Below are positions 1 to 11,102 of a stretch of 64,000 nt of DNA, piece by piece. How positions within the stretch are numbered: position 1 is the first letter of the stretch; each line of letters opens with the position of its first letter. The stretch comes from Lactobacillus johnsonii (lineage in GTDB: Bacteria; Bacillota; Bacilli; Lactobacillales; Lactobacillaceae). The notes under the pieces are model-generated. The model did not search any database and had not been told where the DNA came from. It saw nothing but the letters and a program-made list of their open reading frames with translations. The DNA is taken from the NCBI RefSeq assembly GCF_013487865.1, contig NZ_CP047409.1:1364001-1428000 (forward strand). The letters run 5' to 3'. The position numbers and the translations under genes are program-made.

Positions 1-522
1 AATTAAAGGAATTTTATTTTGTGCAAATCTTCCCCATAAAATAAATACAACTTTCCCCCGATCACTTAATGCCTTAATAGCTGCATCAGTAATTACTTCC
101 CATCCTTTTCCTTGATGTCCATTAGCCTTTCCATAGGGTACAGTCAACACTGCATTTAGGAGTAATACGCCTTGATCGGCCCATTTTTTTAGATAACCAT
201 GATTTACTGGAACTGCACCCACATCATCATACAGCTCCTTATAAATATTTTTTAAAGATGGAGGCAATGGGACTCCTGGATTAACACTAAAGCTCATTCC
301 AGTAGCTTGACCTGGATTATGATATGGATCTTGTCCTAAAATTACAACTTTCGTATCTGCAAAACTTGTTAGTTTAAAAGCAGTAAAAATATGATACATA
401 TCGGGAAATATCTGTTTTGTTTGATATTCTTCTTTTAAAAAATTACGTAATTCTTGATACTTCTCACTTTCAAAAACCGGTTCTAAAACTTCATCCCAAT
501 CATTTCCAATTAATTTTTTCAT
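1..522 (-). CDS. ung: Uracil-DNA glycosylase, family 1 (C-terminal end outside window)
   Basis: Removes uracil from DNA to start base-excision repair. Reading the reverse strand from an ATG at 520-522 gives 174 codons that run off the left edge of the window. The family's usual length is about 225-230 residues, so about a quarter is missing. The catalytic water-activating motif [11 protein letters not shown] is present near residues 63-73, followed by a [10 protein letters not shown] segment and LLLNAVLTV, all typical of Ung. Start choice: the reverse strand shows GAGGATAG upstream of the ATG. It is divergent from the HAD phosphatase gene, with a 76-base shared control region. The family call is secure from the motif. 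Confidence 0.93.
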   Translation of the reverse strand, partial: MKKLIGNDWDEVLEPVFESEKYQELRNFLKEEYQTKQIFPDMYHIFTAFKLTSFADTKVVILGQDPYHNPGQATGMSFSVNPGVPLPPSLKNIYKELYDDVGAVPVNHGYLKKWADQGVLLLNAVLTVPYGKANGHQGKGWEVITDAAIKALSDRGKVVFILWGRFAQNKIPLI

Positions 523-598
523 ACTTATTCTATCCTCTTGTCTCTCTAAGAAATCCAAGTTCATGATATCATATAGATAAAAGATTGGAGGACTTAAA

Positions 599-1459
599 AT
601 GATTAAACTTATTGCAAGTGACATGGACGGCACGTTGTTAAATAAACAAATGCAAATTTCATCTGAAAACATCGCTGCTATTAAAGAAGCACAAGCTAAA
701 GGCGTTGAATTTTTAGTTGCAACAGGTCGGGCACCTTCCGAATCCCAAGGAATACTTGCTAAAGCAGGACTTCATACCGGATTTATTAATTTGAATGGTG
801 CTCTGGTTTTTAATACAGCTGGCAAACTAATTGTAAATGAGCCAATTCCTAAAGAACAAAGTATTAAGATTAATAAATTACTCAAAGATTCTGGTTTTTA
901 CTTTGAGATAGTTGCTGCTGATAACGTTTATTCCGATTCTCGTTTGCGCAGAATTGCTAACTTTTCTGATCTATTAGTTGATCTCAACAAAAAATTAACT
1001 TTTAAAAAGGCGGTTTCTTTTGCTGCTGGTTCAGATGAAATCATGAGAATTAAATACGTTTCTGACTTTAAAGATTTGCTTGAAAAACCCGACTTTGAAG
1101 CCATGAAATTTGTTGCTTTTCATCCTGATGGTCCTAAAGTATTTAAACATATTCGTAATGAAATCGGCAAAATGGGTGACTTAATTGTTACTGCAAGTTC
1201 TTCAACCAATATTGAAATTAACAATATTAAAGCTCAAAAAGGCATTGCTTTAATGGATTATGCACGGCTGCAAGGCTATCAACCAAATGAAGTAATGGCC
1301 ATTGGTGATAATCTTAATGATGAATCAATGATTCGCATGGCTGGTGTAGGTGTAGCAATGGAAAATGCTGCACCTGAAATCAAAAAAATTTCTAACTTTA
1401 TTACCAAAAGTAACAATGATAATGGAGTTGCATATGCAATTCGTCATTTTTGTAAATAA
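599..1459 (+). CDS. Cof-type HAD-IIB family phosphatase
   Basis: A cytoplasmic haloacid-dehalogenase phosphatase that probably acts on sugar phosphates or related small phosphorylated metabolites; the substrate cannot be read from sequence. The nucleophile and acid pair D8/D10 lies in DMDGTLL, motif II is ATGR around residue 42, the motif III lysine is near 213, and motif IV is GDNLNDE at 236-242. The 286-residue length and the inserted cap between motifs II and III fit the IIB (Cof) class. GGAGG at 587-591 precedes the ATG by 7 bases. The next gene follows after 29 bases with no terminator, so the two probably form an operon. Confidence 0.9.
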   Translation: MIKLIASDMDGTLLNKQMQISSENIAAIKEAQAKGVEFLVATGRAPSESQGILAKAGLHTGFINLNGALVFNTAGKLIVNEPIPKEQSIKINKLLKDSGFYFEIVAADNVYSDSRLRRIANFSDLLVDLNKKLTFKKAVSFAAGSDEIMRIKYVSDFKDLLEKPDFEAMKFVAFHPDGPKVFKHIRNEIGKMGDLIVTASSSTNIEINNIKAQKGIALMDYARLQGYQPNEVMAIGDNLNDESMIRMAGVGVAMENAAPEIKKISNFITKSNNDNGVAYAIRHFCK

Positions 1460-1488
1460 ACATAATTTTTCTAAAGGTAGATGAAATT

Positions 1489-2004
1489 ATGCGTTATACT
1501 GTCCAACTTACACATGGTCAAACTTGTGGTCAAATCCCAGTAAAAAATGATCAAGGGGAAATAGTTTATATTTTAAAGGGTAATCTTAATGAATTTAACC
1601 AACCAATCATTCTAACTGATATTAACCGTAATGAAATTGGTCGACTTTATTTAGACTCTAACCATCTTTTAGCAAGTTATAGTATTGATGTGGTCAATCA
1701 TTCTCTAGTCAAAGTAAAGAAACTTAATAGTCGTTTTACTAATTTATTCTATATTACTCGGTTAAATTATTGGATCAAAGGTAGTCTAAAGCAAGGTAGA
1801 TACGGCTTTTACTCAGGTATTAAAAAAGTGGCTAGCGTCTGTTCGCTAGTCACCGATATGGGGCTTACATGGAGCTGTAATATCTCTCGTCCTGAAGATG
1901 TCCCCTTTATTATTTTAATTAGTTTGCTTTTTACACAATGGCATACTAAGCCCTTGTTTTTGCCGACTTTTAATTTTCAAAATCGAATTAATGCACTCTC
2001 TTAA
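1489..2004 (+). CDS. Unassigned 171-residue protein, possibly LURP-one/tubby-like
   Basis: I do not firmly recognise this protein. The N-terminal half alternates short hydrophobic and polar strands (VKNDQGEIVYILKGNL, then PIILTDINRNEIGRLYL). That pattern resembles LURP-one/tubby-like beta-barrel proteins, which bind lipids or nucleic acids in other bacteria. The C-terminal third has a hydrophobic run, PFIILISLLF, that could be a buried strand or a weak membrane segment. There is no signal peptide or catalytic motif that I can see. It sits 29 bases after the HAD gene and overlaps the converging TetR gene by 4 bases. A 10-bp hairpin lies within the reading frame at 1828-1853. Confidence 0.55.
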   Translation: MRYTVQLTHGQTCGQIPVKNDQGEIVYILKGNLNEFNQPIILTDINRNEIGRLYLDSNHLLASYSIDVVNHSLVKVKKLNSRFTNLFYITRLNYWIKGSLKQGRYGFYSGIKKVASVCSLVTDMGLTWSCNISRPEDVPFIILISLLFTQWHTKPLFLPTFNFQNRINALS

Positions 2005-2570
2005 TCATAGTTTAAATAGTAATGTGAAAAATTAAACACTTGATATTGATGAGAACAAACATGCTTTTGAAAATCGATCAATTCAATAATGATTGCTAAA
2101 TCTTCCAATAAATAACTATAACTTTTATTACATCCATGACTTATCCAAAAACAGATTCGGTCATAGAGGATATTAGTCAATTGCTTAAGTATAAGCTCTG
2201 AAAAACTTCCTCGTTTGTAAACATATGATCGAATATATTGAAAAAAATGTTCTCTCATCTTTTCACACATGCAGTTTTCTTCACTTAAATTATATGCATT
2301 GTAAAAATATTGTTTATGTTTTTGAATATAGCTACATAAAATATTAAGAATTTGTCTTAAACTATTCTTTTCATTTTTACGTAATTCTTTTTTCAGCTCT
2401 AGCAAAATGCAAGCTTCAATACAGTTATTTATTTTTCCATATCTCAAATAAAAAGTTCTTCTCCTAATTCCTGCTTCAATACAAAGTTTAGAAATATTTA
2501 TTTTCTTTATATTCGTTTGAGATAACATATCATGTAAAGCTATTTGAACTCGTTGTAATTCATCCAGCAT
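2001..2570 (-). CDS. TetR/AcrR-family transcriptional regulator (DhaS-like)
   Basis: Predicted DNA-binding repressor. Residues about 18-48 (NIKKINISKLCIEAGIRRRT then FYLRYG) form the TetR-type helix-turn-helix, and the remaining 140 residues are an all-helical ligand/dimer domain. The C-terminal part is unusually rich in Cys, Tyr and aromatic residues. The length (189) is normal. It is transcribed alone, toward and overlapping the plus-strand 171-residue gene by 4 bases. No transporter or enzyme lies beside it in the same direction, so the target is unknown and may be itself. A 13-bp palindrome upstream (2661-2673) is a possible operator. The start uses the ATG at 2568-2570 with AAAGGAAA upstream. 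Confidence 0.75.
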   Translation of the reverse strand: MLDELQRVQIALHDMLSQTNIKKINISKLCIEAGIRRRTFYLRYGKINNCIEACILLELKKELRKNEKNSLRQILNILCSYIQKHKQYFYNAYNLSEENCMCEKMREHFFQYIRSYVYKRGSFSELILKQLTNILYDRICFWISHGCNKSYSYLLEDLAIIIELIDFQKHVCSHQYQVFNFSHYYLNYD

Positions 2571-2660
2571 TTCATTCTAATTTCCTTTCTAAGCTAACCT
2601 ATGATCACTCTCCAATCTTACATAGTTTTATTACTTTAACAGGTTCTTAAACGGTGTGCA

Positions 2661-2673
2661 ACATTAATAATGT
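2661..2673. promoter_or_regulatory. Candidate TetR operator palindrome
   Basis: ACATTA-A-TAATGT is a perfect 6-bp inverted repeat around one base, about 90 bases upstream of the TetR-type gene and just upstream of a weak promoter-like pair on the minus strand. TetR-family genes are often autoregulated through such sites. The assignment is inference only, and the A+T-rich composition makes a chance palindrome fairly likely. Confidence 0.3.
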
Positions 2674-2713
2674 AATTAGCGTTATTTTTAAATATTTCTT
2701 TAAATTTAATAAC

Positions 2714-2755
2714 AAAAAGAGAATCAATCTTTCTTCAATGATTGATTCTCTTTTA
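2714..2755 (-). terminator. Terminator after secG-rnr-smpB-GNAT operon
   Basis: A 15-bp perfect stem (2715-2729 with 2740-2754), a 10-base loop and a U run on the minus-strand transcript, placed directly after the GNAT stop codon. It also ends in T residues on the plus strand, so it could work in both directions. Confidence 0.85.
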
Positions 2756-2757
2756 TT

Positions 2758-3327
2758 TTAATTAACTTTTTTAACCATATGATCATACATACGATCTCCG
2801 ATCGTCATGGTAGAAGTCGTTTTAAAGCCCATATAATCGTACAAGCGAGCAGCTCTAGGATTATCTTGATCAACGTTCAAGCTTATCTTTTTATATCCCT
2901 TTTGCCTTGCCATATCGGGAGCAATTTTAATTAACTCCTGTCCAATTCCTTTTCCCCAGTGTTTTGGAGAAACAGCAATAGCATCTAAATACCATTCATG
3001 TGGTAGTGCTTCTTTATCTGAAAAAATGACTGCGTCAAGAGGTAACCCAACTTTCGGATATGCACTTTTTAATGAGATATCAATCAGACCTTGATCATCA
3101 TAACCATACATTACTATTAAACCAATTGGTCGATCTAAATCATCGGTTTCTACCCACATACGATTATGCGAATAACGATAATGAGGGGAATAAAAGCCAT
3201 GTTTCATTAAATCATAAAATTGACTCTCTGGAAGAGCTTTAATAGTATCCATATCCATCTCATCAAAGATTTGTTTCAAAATTGGATAAACTAAAGGAAA
3301 ATCAGTTAATTTTGCCTTTCTAATCAT
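2758..3327 (-). CDS. GNAT-family N-acetyltransferase
   Basis: Predicted acetyl-CoA-dependent acetyltransferase; the acceptor is unknown. Acetyl-CoA-binding motif A is AVSPKHWGKGIGQELI at about 118-133 (Q/RxxGxG/A type). Motif B is NPRAARLYDYMGF at about 156-168. The 189-residue length is usual for the family. It is the last gene of the secG-rnr-smpB unit, 14 bases after smpB, and ends in a strong terminator. The ATG at 3325-3327 has a modest GGTGA ribosome site. The pairing with smpB looks like operon membership rather than evidence of shared function. Confidence 0.88.
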   Translation of the reverse strand: MIRKAKLTDFPLVYPILKQIFDEMDMDTIKALPESQFYDLMKHGFYSPHYRYSHNRMWVETDDLDRPIGLIVMYGYDDQGLIDISLKSAYPKVGLPLDAVIFSDKEALPHEWYLDAIAVSPKHWGKGIGQELIKIAPDMARQKGYKKISLNVDQDNPRAARLYDYMGFKTTSTMTIGDRMYDHMVKKVN

Positions 3328-3341
3328 TTATAATTCACCTA

Positions 3342-3797
3342 CTAAATCCCATACTTACGATGAATTTCACGGTCTTGATCACGCTTTTTAATAGTTTGAC
3401 GTTTATCATATTGCTTCTTACCTTGTCCTACACCAATTAAAACCTTGGCAAATCCATGCTTTAAATAGACTTTTAAAGGAATAATAGCCATTCCCTGTTG
3501 AGCTTGAATTCCAGCTAGACGAGCAATTTCTTTCTTATGAAGCAACAAGCGCCGTGATCGTAAAGGATCATGATTATAGCGATTACCCTCTTTATATTCA
3601 CTAATATGAACATTTTCTAAAAAAGCAGATCCATTAATAATTTGAACATATCCGTCCCGCAAATTAATTCTACGTGCACGAATTGATTTAATCTCAGTTC
3701 CAGTTAACGCAATTCCGGCTTCAAGAGTTTCTTTAATAAAATAATCATGACTTGCTTTTTTATTTTGAGCAATCAAATTATCTGCTTTTTGTTTCAT
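3342..3797 (-). CDS. smpB: SsrA-binding protein SmpB
   Basis: Binds tmRNA and delivers it to stalled ribosomes in trans-translation. The 151 residues cover the whole family. The core oligonucleotide-binding barrel contains [19 protein letters not shown] (about 33-51) and the [23 protein letters not shown] region. The C-terminal basic tail [19 protein letters not shown] is the element that enters the decoding site. It lies 14 bases downstream of rnr. RNase R and SmpB act on the same substrates, since RNase R degrades the mRNA freed by tmRNA, which fits this widely conserved adjacency. No tmRNA gene is visible in the window. Confidence 0.97.
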   Translation of the reverse strand: MKQKADNLIAQNKKASHDYFIKETLEAGIALTGTEIKSIRARRINLRDGYVQIINGSAFLENVHISEYKEGNRYNHDPLRSRRLLLHKKEIARLAGIQAQQGMAIIPLKVYLKHGFAKVLIGVGQGKKQYDKRQTIKKRDQDREIHRKYGI

Positions 3798-3811
3798 CGT
3801 TTTCTTCCTAA

Positions 3812-6154
3812 TTATTTTTTATTAGACTTGACAGCTGTTGTTTTACGATGACGAATCTTAAAATTATGGCCATTATTTACGTGAGAAGTGTTGTTATTTC
3901 TCTTATTTCCACCATTTTTACGTCCTTTATCAAAGCTACGTTTTCCACGATTATTACTTCTTTGAGGACGTTTTGGTGCATTCGGATCATAAATTTCAAA
4001 GTCTAATTGATGTTGCTCCACATCAGCTCTAATCAACTTAACTTTTATTGGCATCCCAATCTTAAACTGCTTATGTGAATTACGTCCAGTTAAGGTTAAT
4101 GATTTTTCATCAAAATTATAGTAGTCATCGTTTAAATTAGAAATATGAATTAAACCTTCAACAGTATTTGGCAATTGAATAAACATTCCGAAACTTGTTA
4201 CTGAAGAAACAATTGCATCAAATGTTTGACCAACTTTATCAGCCATAAACTCAGTCATCTTGAGATCGTTTACACTTCGTTCAGTATCAATTGATTTTCT
4301 TTCTTGTGTTGAAGTTTGTTCAGCAACATCTGGAAGTTGTGCCTTAAAGTGCTTTTGAATATCTTGATCCATATTTTCATTCGCATATTCATGAATCATA
4401 CGGTGAACCATTAAATCAGAATAGCGACGAATTGGTGAAGTAAAGTGAGTATAGTACTTAGCTGCCAAACCAAAGTGACCCAGTGGTTCAGGAGAATAAT
4501 GTGCTTGCTTTAAGCTACGAAGCATCATCATTTGAACAACAGCTTCTTCAGGTGTACCCTCGGTTTTAGCTACAATCTTTTGTAAATCCTTTGGCTTTAC
4601 ATCACTTGGATCAGCCTTCACATTTAACCCAAATGCACCTACAAACTCAAAGAATGATTGCATTTTTTCTTGATCTGGCGTTTCATGTACACGATAAAGG
4701 AAAGGAGCATGTTTCTTATAGTAGTCTTCCGCAACTGTTTCATTTGCCATCAACATAAAGGATTCAATCATTTTTTCAGCAGTGCCACGTTCATGAAGAA
4801 CAATATCAGTTGGCTTACCTTTATCATCGACTACAATTTTTGCTTCTGGTTCTTCAAAATCAATAGCACCATGTTGGTGACGTTTTTTATACAAAATATT
4901 ATGTAAATCAGCCATTTCATGAAGCATCGGAGCTGCATCAGAATACTTTTGTTCTAATTTTTCATGATTGTTTGGGTCAAGAACTTTATTAACATTATTG
5001 TAGGTTAAACGTCCATGTGACTTCATAACTGATGGATAAATTCTATATCCAACACGTTTACCTTCTGGAGTAATTTCCATATCACATGATAGAACTAAAC
5101 GTTCTACACCTTCATTAAGAGAACAAATACCATTTGATAATCTAAATGGAAGCATTGGGATAACACGATCAACTAAATATGTACTGTTACCACGAGCAAA
5201 AGCTTCTTTATCTAGCGGTGTGCCTTCTTTTACATAATGAGATACATCAGCTATATGTACTCCTAAGTGATAGTTACCATTAGGGAGTTTCCAAACTACG
5301 ACTGCATCATCAAAGTCTTTAGAATCGTCACCGTCAATTGTTACAGCTGGTTGATCGGTAATATCAACCCGTTTACTTTTTTCTTCTTCAGTTACATGAT
5401 CAGGAATGTTATTTGCTTGATCCATTGCTTCTTCAGGCCAATCAGTCCGAATATCATTATCAACAACAATTGACATGATATCAACACCAGGATCATTCTT
5501 ATTACCGATTGTGAGAAGTGCTACACCCTGCATTTCATCTGGTTGATCTTCATCAGGATATTTAGTAATAGAAATTTTCACCATATCACCCATTTGTGGC
5601 TTAACACCATTATCAGTGATATTAATTTTATATTTCTTTAATTTTCTATTTTCACTAACAACATAACCGTAAAATCCACTTGATTTCACTACTTCATCAG
5701 AATATGGATGAAATTCTCCAACTAAAGTTTCTACACCACGTTCAGTAATTTCTTCGATTTTACCTTCTGGACCTTTGCCATTCCATGGATTAGCACCAGC
5801 AATAATTTTTACCTTAACGCGGTCCCAATCAATAGCAAATTTGGTATTATGTTTATCAATAAAGGCATCTTCCATGCTTTCATCATCAAATCTGACAAAA
5901 CCAAATCCCTTATCATTTGCCTTAAAGGTACCTTCAGCAACAGTGTTTAATTGATTCAACTGGTACTTTCCCTGACCATCAGTTACAATCTTTTTACTAT
6001 GCTCTAAAAAAGTTAAAGCTTTAACCAAATCAGGAAAATTCAATCTTTGGCTACGACTAAGATCATTTTCAAGTTGATCCACATCATATTGTTCTTGAGG
6101 ATTATGTCTAAATGTTTCATAAACATCAGCTAAAACTCGTTCATTCTGTGTCAT
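3812..6154 (-). CDS. rnr: Ribonuclease R
   Basis: Processive 3'-to-5' exoribonuclease able to degrade structured RNA. Domain order over 780 residues is: an N-terminal helix-turn-helix-like segment; cold-shock domains about 70-240 (GFGFVRFD at about 83-90); the RNB catalytic domain from about 265 with [14 protein letters not shown] carrying the metal-binding aspartates (about 272-285) and HIADVSHYV; an S1 domain near 640-720 ([18 protein letters not shown]); and a basic, Asn/Arg-rich tail. It lies between secG and smpB in the same direction, the usual Firmicute arrangement. The start ATG is at 6152-6154. Confidence 0.97.
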   Translation of the reverse strand: MTQNERVLADVYETFRHNPQEQYDVDQLENDLSRSQRLNFPDLVKALTFLEHSKKIVTDGQGKYQLNQLNTVAEGTFKANDKGFGFVRFDDESMEDAFIDKHNTKFAIDWDRVKVKIIAGANPWNGKGPEGKIEEITERGVETLVGEFHPYSDEVVKSSGFYGYVVSENRKLKKYKINITDNGVKPQMGDMVKISITKYPDEDQPDEMQGVALLTIGNKNDPGVDIMSIVVDNDIRTDWPEEAMDQANNIPDHVTEEEKSKRVDITDQPAVTIDGDDSKDFDDAVVVWKLPNGNYHLGVHIADVSHYVKEGTPLDKEAFARGNSTYLVDRVIPMLPFRLSNGICSLNEGVERLVLSCDMEITPEGKRVGYRIYPSVMKSHGRLTYNNVNKVLDPNNHEKLEQKYSDAAPMLHEMADLHNILYKKRHQHGAIDFEEPEAKIVVDDKGKPTDIVLHERGTAEKMIESFMLMANETVAEDYYKKHAPFLYRVHETPDQEKMQSFFEFVGAFGLNVKADPSDVKPKDLQKIVAKTEGTPEEAVVQMMMLRSLKQAHYSPEPLGHFGLAAKYYTHFTSPIRRYSDLMVHRMIHEYANENMDQDIQKHFKAQLPDVAEQTSTQERKSIDTERSVNDLKMTEFMADKVGQTFDAIVSSVTSFGMFIQLPNTVEGLIHISNLNDDYYNFDEKSLTLTGRNSHKQFKIGMPIKVKLIRADVEQHQLDFEIYDPNAPKRPQRSNNRGKRSFDKGRKNGGNKRNNNTSHVNNGHNFKIRHRKTTAVKSNKK

Positions 6155-6205
6155 TATATAAATTGCCTCAATTTCTTTATAAAATAAGTTAAGTTAAAAG
6201 AAATT

Positions 6206-6239
6206 AAAAAAGCCCTCCTGTGACCGGAAGGCTTTTTTT
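6206..6239 (-). terminator. Terminator overlapping the secG stop codon
   Basis: A 9-bp stem AAAAAAGCC/GGCTTTTTT extended by TCC/GGA, with a run of U on the minus-strand transcript. It lies between secG and rnr, so it should reduce expression of rnr-smpB-GNAT from the secG promoter or be read through. Confidence 0.75.
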
Positions 6240-6471
6240 ACTTGGATGAAAGTACTGCCAAGATCAAAGCAAGAGCAAAAAAGAGAACCAATAATACAGC
6301 GGTAATCCTTTCCATTAATGCTTCAAATCCACGCTTCTTTGTCTGGCCGCTAAATACTGCACCGCCGGACAATGCGTTTAAGGCATCTTGTTGCTTTTGC
6401 GGCTGCATCAACGTAGCAATAATAATTAAAAAGCTAACAATGATGAGTAGCGTCATGACGATATTATACAA
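6238..6471 (-). CDS. secG: Preprotein translocase subunit SecG
   Basis: Small membrane subunit of the SecYEG channel that aids SecA-driven export. The 77-residue protein has two hydrophobic segments (about 3-21 and 57-76) joined by a polar loop with ALSGGAVFSG, the SecG signature. The start codon is TTG at 6469-6471: a strong GGAGG (6479-6483 on the reverse strand) sits 7 bases upstream, whereas the later in-frame ATG at codon 6 is too far from it. It heads the run with rnr, smpB and a GNAT gene, but a terminator lies right after it. Confidence 0.94.
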   Translation of the reverse strand: MYNIVMTLLIIVSFLIIIATLMQPQKQQDALNALSGGAVFSGQTKKRGFEALMERITAVLLVLFFALALILAVLSSK

Positions 6472-6508
6472 AGCGCTGCCTCCATTACCTAAATTTCTTA
6501 CTGTACTG

Positions 6509-6514
6509 ATTTTA
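6509..6514 (-). promoter_or_regulatory. Extended -10 promoter for secG
   Basis: On the minus strand TGGTAAAAT gives an extended -10 element about 37 bases upstream of the secG TTG. No good -35 hexamer is visible, which is tolerated with TGn-type promoters. It falls between the eno terminator and secG, as expected for a separate transcription unit. Confidence 0.4.
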
Positions 6515-6536
6515 CCATATTTAGCCAGTGAATGCT

Positions 6537-6580
6537 AAAAGAAAAAGGGAGTCACCTAAAGCAACGTCCCTTTTTCTTTT
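6537..6580 (-). terminator. Terminator of the glycolytic operon after eno
   Basis: A 14-bp perfect stem (6537-6550 with 6567-6580), a 16-base loop and U-rich flanks, 15 bases past the eno stop codon. It ends the cggR-gap-pgk-tpiA-eno unit. Confidence 0.85.
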
Positions 6581-6594
6581 ATTTCAACTATTAA

Positions 6595-7923
<1,329 letters not shown>

Positions 7924-7939
7924 TTAAATAAATTGTTAA

Positions 7940-8695
7940 TTAATCTTGGTAGTTTACCAATGCTAAGAATGATTCTGGATCAAGAGAAGCACCACCAACT
8001 AAACCACCATCAATGTCAGGCTTAGACATTAATTCTTTTACATTAGCTGGTTTTACTGAACCACCGTATTGGATACGAACGTTTTCAGCAGTTTCTTCAT
8101 TGTACAAGTCTTTTACAGTTTCACGAATAGTCTTGCACATTTCTTCAGCTTGATCAGCAGAAGCAGTCTTACCAGTACCGATAGCCCAAATTGGTTCGTA
8201 AGCAATAACAAGTTTAGAAACTTGTTCTGCAGTTAAGCCATCTAAAGCAGCTTTAATTTGAGCTACTACCCATTCATCTTGCTTGTTAGCTTCACGAGTT
8301 TCAAGAGATTCACCACAGCAAATGATTGGAGTTACGCCATTAGCAAATAAAGCCTTAGCTTTCTTGTTAATGTCTTCATCAGTTTCGTGGAAGTAACCAC
8401 GACGTTCTGAGTGACCAATAATACAGTAGTCAATACCCATTTCATTCAAAACTTTAGGTGAAGTTTCACCAGTAAAGGCACCTTCAACTTCAAAGTATGC
8501 ATTTTCTGCACCAGTATGTAAGTTTGAGCCTTCAGCAGTCTTCTTTAAAACATAAAGATCAACTGCAGGTGCAGCAATAACTGATTCAACTTTACTTGGA
8601 TCTGGTAACTTACCCTTAACTGCATTAACAAATTCAATGGTTTGTTCAGGGTTCATGTGTAATTTCCAGTTACCAGCAATAATTGGTGTACGCAT
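7940..8695 (-). CDS. tpiA: Triosephosphate isomerase
   Basis: Interconverts dihydroxyacetone phosphate and glyceraldehyde 3-phosphate. A complete 251-residue TIM barrel with the catalytic lysine K11 (AGNWKLHMN), electrophile H95 (IIGHSERR), general base E167 ([12 protein letters not shown]), the flexible loop 6 after it, and the phosphate-binding GGSV near 210. It is the fourth gene of the glycolytic operon, 18 bases after pgk and 46 bases before eno, with an AGGAGG-type ribosome site. Confidence 0.98.
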
Positions 8696-8713
8696 TAAAA
8701 ATTCCTCCTAATT

Positions 8714-9925
8714 TTACTTGTCAGAAACACAAGCGATTCCTGGTAATTCTTTACCTTCAAGGTAGTTAAGTGAAGCACCACCACCAGTAGAAATGTGGCT
8801 GATCTTAGGAGCGATTCCTAATTGCTTAGCAGCAGCAGTTGAGTCACCACCACCAATAATAGTTACAGCATCCTTTAAGTCAGCTAATGCACGACCAACT
8901 TCCAAAGTACCTTCTGCGTAATTTGGCATTTCGAATGCACCCATAGGTCCGTTCCATACAACAGTCTTAGCATCTTTTAAGATATCTCTGAATTTTTCAA
9001 CAGTCTTAGGACCGATGTCAAGACCCATTTCGTTGTCAGGAATATCGTCACCAACAACTTCGTGAGGAGCATCATTTGAGAATTCAGTAGCTGCAACGTT
9101 ATCAACTGGAAGAACAATCTTGTCGCCAGCCTTTTCAAGCAAGCTCTTAGCAAGTTCTACCTTGTCAGCTTCAAACAATGATTTACCAATCTTGTGACCT
9201 TGTGCAGCTAAGAAAGTATAAGCCATACCACCACCGATTAAAATGTGATCTGACTTAGGAATTAAGTTTTCAATAACACCAATCTTATCTGATACTTTTG
9301 CACCACCAAGAATAGTTACAAATGGGTGAACTGGATTTTCAACAGCATCACCTAAGAACTTAATTTCCTTTTCAAGTAAGTAACCAGCTGCTGCAGGCTT
9401 ACCAGCCTTCTTCATAGCAGTTGCAATACCAACATTTGAAGCGTGACTTCTGTGAGCAGTACCAAATGCATCGTTTACAAATACATCACCAAGACTTGCC
9501 CAGTATTCGCCAAGCTTTGGATCGTTCTTAGATTCACGTTTACCAAAGTCGTTGTCAATATCTTGGAATCTAGTGTTTTCAAGAACAACAACGTCGCCAT
9601 CCTTCATGTTGTCGATAGCTTCTTCTACTTCTTTACCTTCGTTTTCTGGTACAAAAGTTACAGGCTTTTCTAATAATTCACTTAAACGTTCTGCTACTGG
9701 ACGTAATGACAATTCTTTCTTGTCAGCATCTGACTTAACACGACCCAAGTGGCTAAGCAAAATTGCTTTACCACCGTGATCAATGATGTATTTAATAGTT
9801 GGTAATGCAGCAACAATACGGTTGTCGTCACCAATAACACCATTCTTAATTGGAACATTGAAGTCAACACGAACTAAAACTTTTTTACCTTTAAGATCAA
9901 GGTCTGAAACGATTAATTTAGCCAT
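8714..9925 (-). CDS. pgk: Phosphoglycerate kinase
   Basis: Transfers phosphate from 1,3-bisphosphoglycerate to ADP, the first ATP-forming step of glycolysis. The 403-residue protein has the N-terminal signature [11 protein letters not shown] (about 16-26), SHLGR near 59-63, an arginine-rich phosphate site ([17 protein letters not shown]) and the C-terminal nucleotide lobe with GGGDSTAA near 358-365. It is third in the operon. A hairpin terminator sits between gap and pgk, so pgk-tpiA-eno may be expressed at a lower level than gap or have an extra start site. Confidence 0.98.
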   Translation of the reverse strand: MAKLIVSDLDLKGKKVLVRVDFNVPIKNGVIGDDNRIVAALPTIKYIIDHGGKAILLSHLGRVKSDADKKELSLRPVAERLSELLEKPVTFVPENEGKEVEEAIDNMKDGDVVVLENTRFQDIDNDFGKRESKNDPKLGEYWASLGDVFVNDAFGTAHRSHASNVGIATAMKKAGKPAAAGYLLEKEIKFLGDAVENPVHPFVTILGGAKVSDKIGVIENLIPKSDHILIGGGMAYTFLAAQGHKIGKSLFEADKVELAKSLLEKAGDKIVLPVDNVAATEFSNDAPHEVVGDDIPDNEMGLDIGPKTVEKFRDILKDAKTVVWNGPMGAFEMPNYAEGTLEVGRALADLKDAVTIIGGGDSTAAAKQLGIAPKISHISTGGGASLNYLEGKELPGIACVSDK

Positions 9926-9956
9926 TTAAACTAATTTACCTCCGATAGATTATTTG

Positions 9957-9987
9957 AAAAAAGGCGGAGGAAGTAATTCCCTCCGCC
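9957..9987 (-). terminator. Intra-operon terminator between gap and pgk
   Basis: GGCGGAGG/CCTCCGCC stem (9963-9970 with 9980-9987), 9-base loop and six U residues on the minus-strand RNA, 45 bases past the gap stop codon. The structure is GC-rich in an AT-rich genome. Its position inside the operon suggests partial termination and/or 3'-end protection of a gap transcript. Confidence 0.8.
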
Positions 9988-10031
9988 TTCTCTCGTCTGC
10001 TTACTTAAAATCAGTAATAAACAATTAATGA

Positions 10032-11048
10032 TTAAAGAGTAGCAAATTTCAATAAAGTACGAACCATTTGGCAAGTGAATGAGTATTCGTTGTCGTACCA
10101 AGCAACAGTCTTAACTAATTGCTTGTCACCTGCAGTAGTTACCATGGTTTGAGTTGGGTCAAAGATTGAACCAGCAGTCATACCTAAAACGTCGCTAGAA
10201 ACGATGTTGTGGTCGTTGTATGCAAATGAAGGACTTTCGTACTTCTTAACTGCTTCGTTAACTTCGTCAGCAGTTACATCCTTGCTTAAGATTGAAACTA
10301 ATTCAGTTACAGAACCATCTGGAACTGGAACACGTTGTGCGTGACCGTTCAACTTACCGTTCAATTCTGGAACAACAAGACCAATAGCCTTAGCAGCACC
10401 AGTTGAGTGAGGAATAATGTTGATAGCTGCAGCACGTGCAGAACGTAAGTTACCACCACGTACAGGACCATCTAAAAGCATTTGAGTTGAAGTGTAAGCG
10501 TGGATAGTAGTCATAGTACCAACTTCAATGCCGAATTCTTTTTGTAAAGCATTAACCATTGGTGCTAATGAGTTAGTAGTACATGAACCAGCTGAAACAA
10601 TCTTGTCATCAGCAGTCAAAGTATCATCGTTTACGCCGTAAACAATGGTCTTCAAGTCTGAACCTGCAGGTGCAGAAATTAATACACGCTTTGCACCAGC
10701 CTTAAGGTGAGCTTCTGACTTAGCTTTGCTAGTGTAGAAACCAGTACATTCAAGAACAAAGTCAACGCCATCGTTCTTAACCCAAGGAATGTTTTGTGCT
10801 TGTGGTTCAGCGTAAACACGGTACTTCTTACCGTCAACTACGATTGAGTCATCAGTTGCTGAAACTTCGTGGTTGAAAGTACCATGAGTTGAGTCGTACT
10901 TAAGTAAGTGAGCTAAAAGTGCTGGAGTAGTCAAGTCGTTGATTGCAACAACTTCAATATCTGAAGACTTTTCGCCTAAATCCATAATACGACGGAATGC
11001 TAAACGACCAATACGGCCGAAACCGTTAATACCAATTTTAACTGTCAT
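10032..11048 (-). CDS. gap: Glyceraldehyde-3-phosphate dehydrogenase (type I)
   Basis: NAD-dependent glycolytic enzyme forming 1,3-bisphosphoglycerate. The 338 residues include the Rossmann motif INGFGRIGR (7-15), the catalytic nucleophile C156 in [12 protein letters not shown], the base H183 in TIHAYTSTQ, and the C-terminal [15 protein letters not shown] segment. It lies 54 bases downstream of cggR without a terminator between them, so it is co-transcribed with its regulator, and is followed by the gap-pgk hairpin. AGGAGG precedes the ATG at 11046-11048. Confidence 0.98.
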   Translation of the reverse strand: MTVKIGINGFGRIGRLAFRRIMDLGEKSSDIEVVAINDLTTPALLAHLLKYDSTHGTFNHEVSATDDSIVVDGKKYRVYAEPQAQNIPWVKNDGVDFVLECTGFYTSKAKSEAHLKAGAKRVLISAPAGSDLKTIVYGVNDDTLTADDKIVSAGSCTTNSLAPMVNALQKEFGIEVGTMTTIHAYTSTQMLLDGPVRGGNLRSARAAAINIIPHSTGAAKAIGLVVPELNGKLNGHAQRVPVPDGSVTELVSILSKDVTADEVNEAVKKYESPSFAYNDHNIVSSDVLGMTAGSIFDPTQTMVTTAGDKQLVKTVAWYDNEYSFTCQMVRTLLKFATL

Positions 11049-11102
11049 ATCCTATATTCCTCCTTAGGAAATATGTAAGTAACAATTTATTTTAAACGGG
11101 AA

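Noticed and set aside
6242-6538. 98-codon plus-strand frame opposite secG
   Set aside because: Antisense to secG and its promoter, with no ribosome site; codon pattern follows secG on the other strand.
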